A stretch of 6,670 bases of DNA from Planctomycetales bacterium (GTDB taxonomy: Bacteria; Planctomycetota; Phycisphaerae; SM23-33). The notes under the pieces are model-generated. The model saw only the letters and a program-made list of their open reading frames with translations. It made no database searches and was not told where the DNA came from. The DNA is taken from contig DAOVLS010000130.1 of NCBI GenBank assembly GCA_030631125.1, positions 1-6,670 on the forward strand, read 5' to 3'. Positions within the stretch are counted from its first letter, which is position 1, and each line of letters opens with the position of its first letter. The translations under genes were made by a program, and so were the position numbers. Positions 4,704 through 6,670 of the stretch are shown here, piece after piece.

Positions 4704-6670
4704 ATGATGGACAGAGATAGAAGATTTCCAGTTGGGTGGCATTGGCGCTCCGGGCAGGTGCTCGTTGTCCTGCTGCTGGGGATTACGCTTTTGGCGGGGC
4801 TGATCTTTTACGTCATCAACGTCGGAGACCAGGTCAACCGTCGCCAGGCGATGCAGAACGCCGCCGATTCAGCGGCGGTTTCCGGCTCGTCGTGGATGGC
4901 CAGGAGCATGAACGTCATCGCCGGCAACAACGTCGCCGTTACGCGCATGCTCGCGCTGGTGCCGCACCTGGATTCATATCCGCTGTCGACACGAATGACG
5001 TACGAAGAGGTCGATGCCTGGGAAAAGGGGCTTGGCGACCAACTTGGAAGGGGCATCCCCGACAGTTGGATGCGTGACGGGCTGGAATCGCTGCGGTCAC
5101 GAATGGCCGGACAACGCGACATCCTCGGCGCGATGGATAATTTATTCAACAGCAGCGGATTCGACGTCGCGTCGTTGACGAACTGGTCGATCCGCGGCTA
5201 CGCCGGCTCCGAACCGCACGGACAATTCTGGCAGGCGGCAGAGTGCCTCGACGAGTTCAGCCAGGCGACCGCGCTTTCAGCCGGTCTGCTCAGCCAGGCC
5301 AACGCCGCACGTTACGGCCAGAGCGACTACGCCGAAACCGCCTTCATCACGCCCGTTCTGCCTGAACTGCCGGCGCACAGGACCGACTTCGGCGACTTTG
5401 AAAAACCCGTCAAAAACGGCATCATTCCCGACCGCTCCTATCCCCACCGCCTTGGGCCTTACGACCGCCTGTTCAAGTGGCGCAATTACCACTACCGCGG
5501 CATCTACGAGCAGGACAGGCTCGCGCCGGGCACGTCCGGCCACGGCAGAACCCGCGGCGGCGGCGGAAACGTCAACATCGGCGGTCGCAGGCGGGGAAGC
5601 ACCGCGCGAGGATACTACAGAAACCCGAACGAACACTGGACTCACCGGATGGTCGGCAGGATCCTGATGGGCTACTCGGTCTATGGGCCTTACGAGTGGA
5701 TGAGGCGGCGGATCTACGGCTACGCACATGGGTATCGTATAGGGCGAGATTATTATTCCGGACAACTGGCTGATACCTTCTTCTACGATTACCACAAAAA
5801 GATTGCGGACATCAAACTAGGCTACATGTGGGGCAGCCGGACCATCAAGGACGTCCACTATCCGCAGTGGATTACCGATTATCCACGGGCCAGGAACATT
5901 GCCGCCGGCGGCGCGCGAGTTACCAGAACGATGTTCTACCTGGTGGAGATTCGCAGTAAGTATCCCAAGAATTCCTCCGGCTGGCTCTCGCCGGGCAGTT
6001 ACCGTACCAACGGCCGGCGCCCCATCGCAATCTGGGTCAACGGCTGGTCGGACCCGGCAGAGTGGGGCGTCCCTCAGATAGCCAACTACATCTGGGAAGA
6101 CCAGTATGACTACGAAACTACCGAGGACTGGGACATCGGCATCCGGATGCAGTACGATTCGAACGGCGACCCGATCTGGCAGAAGGTCTATATGGTGGCC
6201 CAGTACGTCTTCGGGGGCATCGATGTGGGCGGGGAGGTGCAGGTGTCCAACCCGTCCAATTACTGCAAGAGTTGCCACGATGAAAGCAGTCTGCCGGCGC
6301 CTATCCTGGCCGATACCGGCGTCGGCGATTATGACATAGGCCAGCCGCACCACGACCTTGGCGTTCGCCGGGGCGTGTTCACGTATCTGGGCGTCGCCGG
6401 GCGAAGCAGCGAACCGATGGTCTGGGCGAGCCGCTTCGGCAGCGGAAACCCCTTCGGCCGGGTCGTCGCCGTCAGCCAGGCGGAAATATTCAACACCACC
6501 AGTTGGGACCTCTGGACGCAGGACTGGAAGGCTCAACTTGTGCCTGTTACGCAGTGGAATGACTGGGTGGGGCGGATGGCCGACGGAGCGGCGGACGCCT
6601 CGGCCACAGCGGGGCTGGTCGAGCCGGAGACCGTAAGCGAGTTTGCCGAATACCTCGGCCGATTCGACGA
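4704..6670 (+). CDS. Large TadG-like (TadE/G-like) pilus protein, C-terminus beyond window
   Basis: The frame from ATG 4704 is open for 655 codons to the window end without a stop, so the gene is partial. Residues 1-16 are basic (RDRR, HWR), and a membrane helix spans about 19-38 (QVLVVLLLGITLLAGLIF). It is followed by NVGDQVNRRQAMQNAADSAA and then by a Ser/Met/Asn-rich stretch, the hallmark of the N-terminal putative Flp pilus-assembly TadE/G-like domain. The rest is presumably extracytoplasmic. It includes a Gly/Arg-rich linker (about 276-303), a Tyr/Trp-rich region (about 304-500), a CKSCH motif at 521-525, and a region near 590-605 with NTTSWDLWTQDWKAQL. No von Willebrand A (DxSxS) motif is visible, unlike classical TadG. 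It is much longer than TadE/F. A structural or adhesive role at the cell surface is inferred; the specific function is not known. ATG 4707 is an equally possible start. Confidence 0.85.
   Translation, partial: MMDRDRRFPVGWHWRSGQVLVVLLLGITLLAGLIFYVINVGDQVNRRQAMQNAADSAAVSGSSWMARSMNVIAGNNVAVTRMLALVPHLDSYPLSTRMTYEEVDAWEKGLGDQLGRGIPDSWMRDGLESLRSRMAGQRDILGAMDNLFNSSGFDVASLTNWSIRGYAGSEPHGQFWQAAECLDEFSQATALSAGLLSQANAARYGQSDYAETAFITPVLPELPAHRTDFGDFEKPVKNGIIPDRSYPHRLGPYDRLFKWRNYHYRGIYEQDRLAPGTSGHGRTRGGGGNVNIGGRRRGSTARGYYRNPNEHWTHRMVGRILMGYSVYGPYEWMRRRIYGYAHGYRIGRDYYSGQLADTFFYDYHKKIADIKLGYMWGSRTIKDVHYPQWITDYPRARNIAAGGARVTRTMFYLVEIRSKYPKNSSGWLSPGSYRTNGRRPIAIWVNGWSDPAEWGVPQIANYIWEDQYDYETTEDWDIGIRMQYDSNGDPIWQKVYMVAQYVFGGIDVGGEVQVSNPSNYCKSCHDESSLPAPILADTGVGDYDIGQPHHDLGVRRGVFTYLGVAGRSSEPMVWASRFGSGNPFGRVVAVSQAEIFNTTSWDLWTQDWKAQLVPVTQWNDWVGRMADGAADASATAGLVEPETVSEFAEYLGRFD

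Noticed and set aside
5277..6536. Minus-strand open frames of 172 and 239 codons opposite the TadG-like gene
   Set aside because: The + frame from 4704 is continuous, has a strong Shine-Dalgarno and a recognisable domain. The antisense frames are mirror images of its codon bias.

Overview
The window is GC-rich and densely coded on the + strand. It reads as one stretch of a Tad/Flp (type IVb) pilus locus. Four genes have recognisable Tad-type roles: a Flp-like pilin, a TadV/CpaA-type prepilin peptidase, a TadE-like protein and a large TadG-like protein. A transmembrane Ser/Thr kinase with a long helical-repeat C-terminus sits between the last two. A Hanks-type kinase with TPR-like repeats inside a Tad operon, an unusual pilin with Glu-Lys at +5/+6, and a very long TadG-like protein together suggest a Planctomycetota-like bacterium. 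That placement is inferred from gene content and style, not from a marker gene.

Layout: 2-64 is the probable tail of an upstream gene. 65-116 is a short leader with an 8-bp inverted repeat and a Shine-Dalgarno. 117-320 is the Flp-like pilin, 338-928 the prepilin peptidase, 941-1933 the TadE-like protein with two extra N-terminal membrane helices, and 1964-4687 the kinase. 4704 to the window edge is the TadG-like protein, open for 655 codons and cut off by the end of the window. Gaps between the five main genes are 12 to 30 bases with no terminator-like structure, so they are probably one transcript. No stretch above 300 bases lacks a gene. No RNA genes, mobile elements or CRISPR arrays were seen.

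How they fit: the peptidase would cleave the pilin and the TadE-like protein at Gly sites followed by Glu at +5. The TadE-like and TadG-like proteins would act as minor pilus or assembly components outside the cytoplasm. The kinase would carry its catalytic domain in the cytoplasm and a repeat domain outside, so it could link pilus assembly or surface state to phosphorylation signalling. The most interesting points are the kinase embedded between TadE-like and TadG-like genes, an internal prepilin-type cleavage site after a two-helix leader in the TadE-like protein, and a single CxxCH motif in the TadG-like protein.
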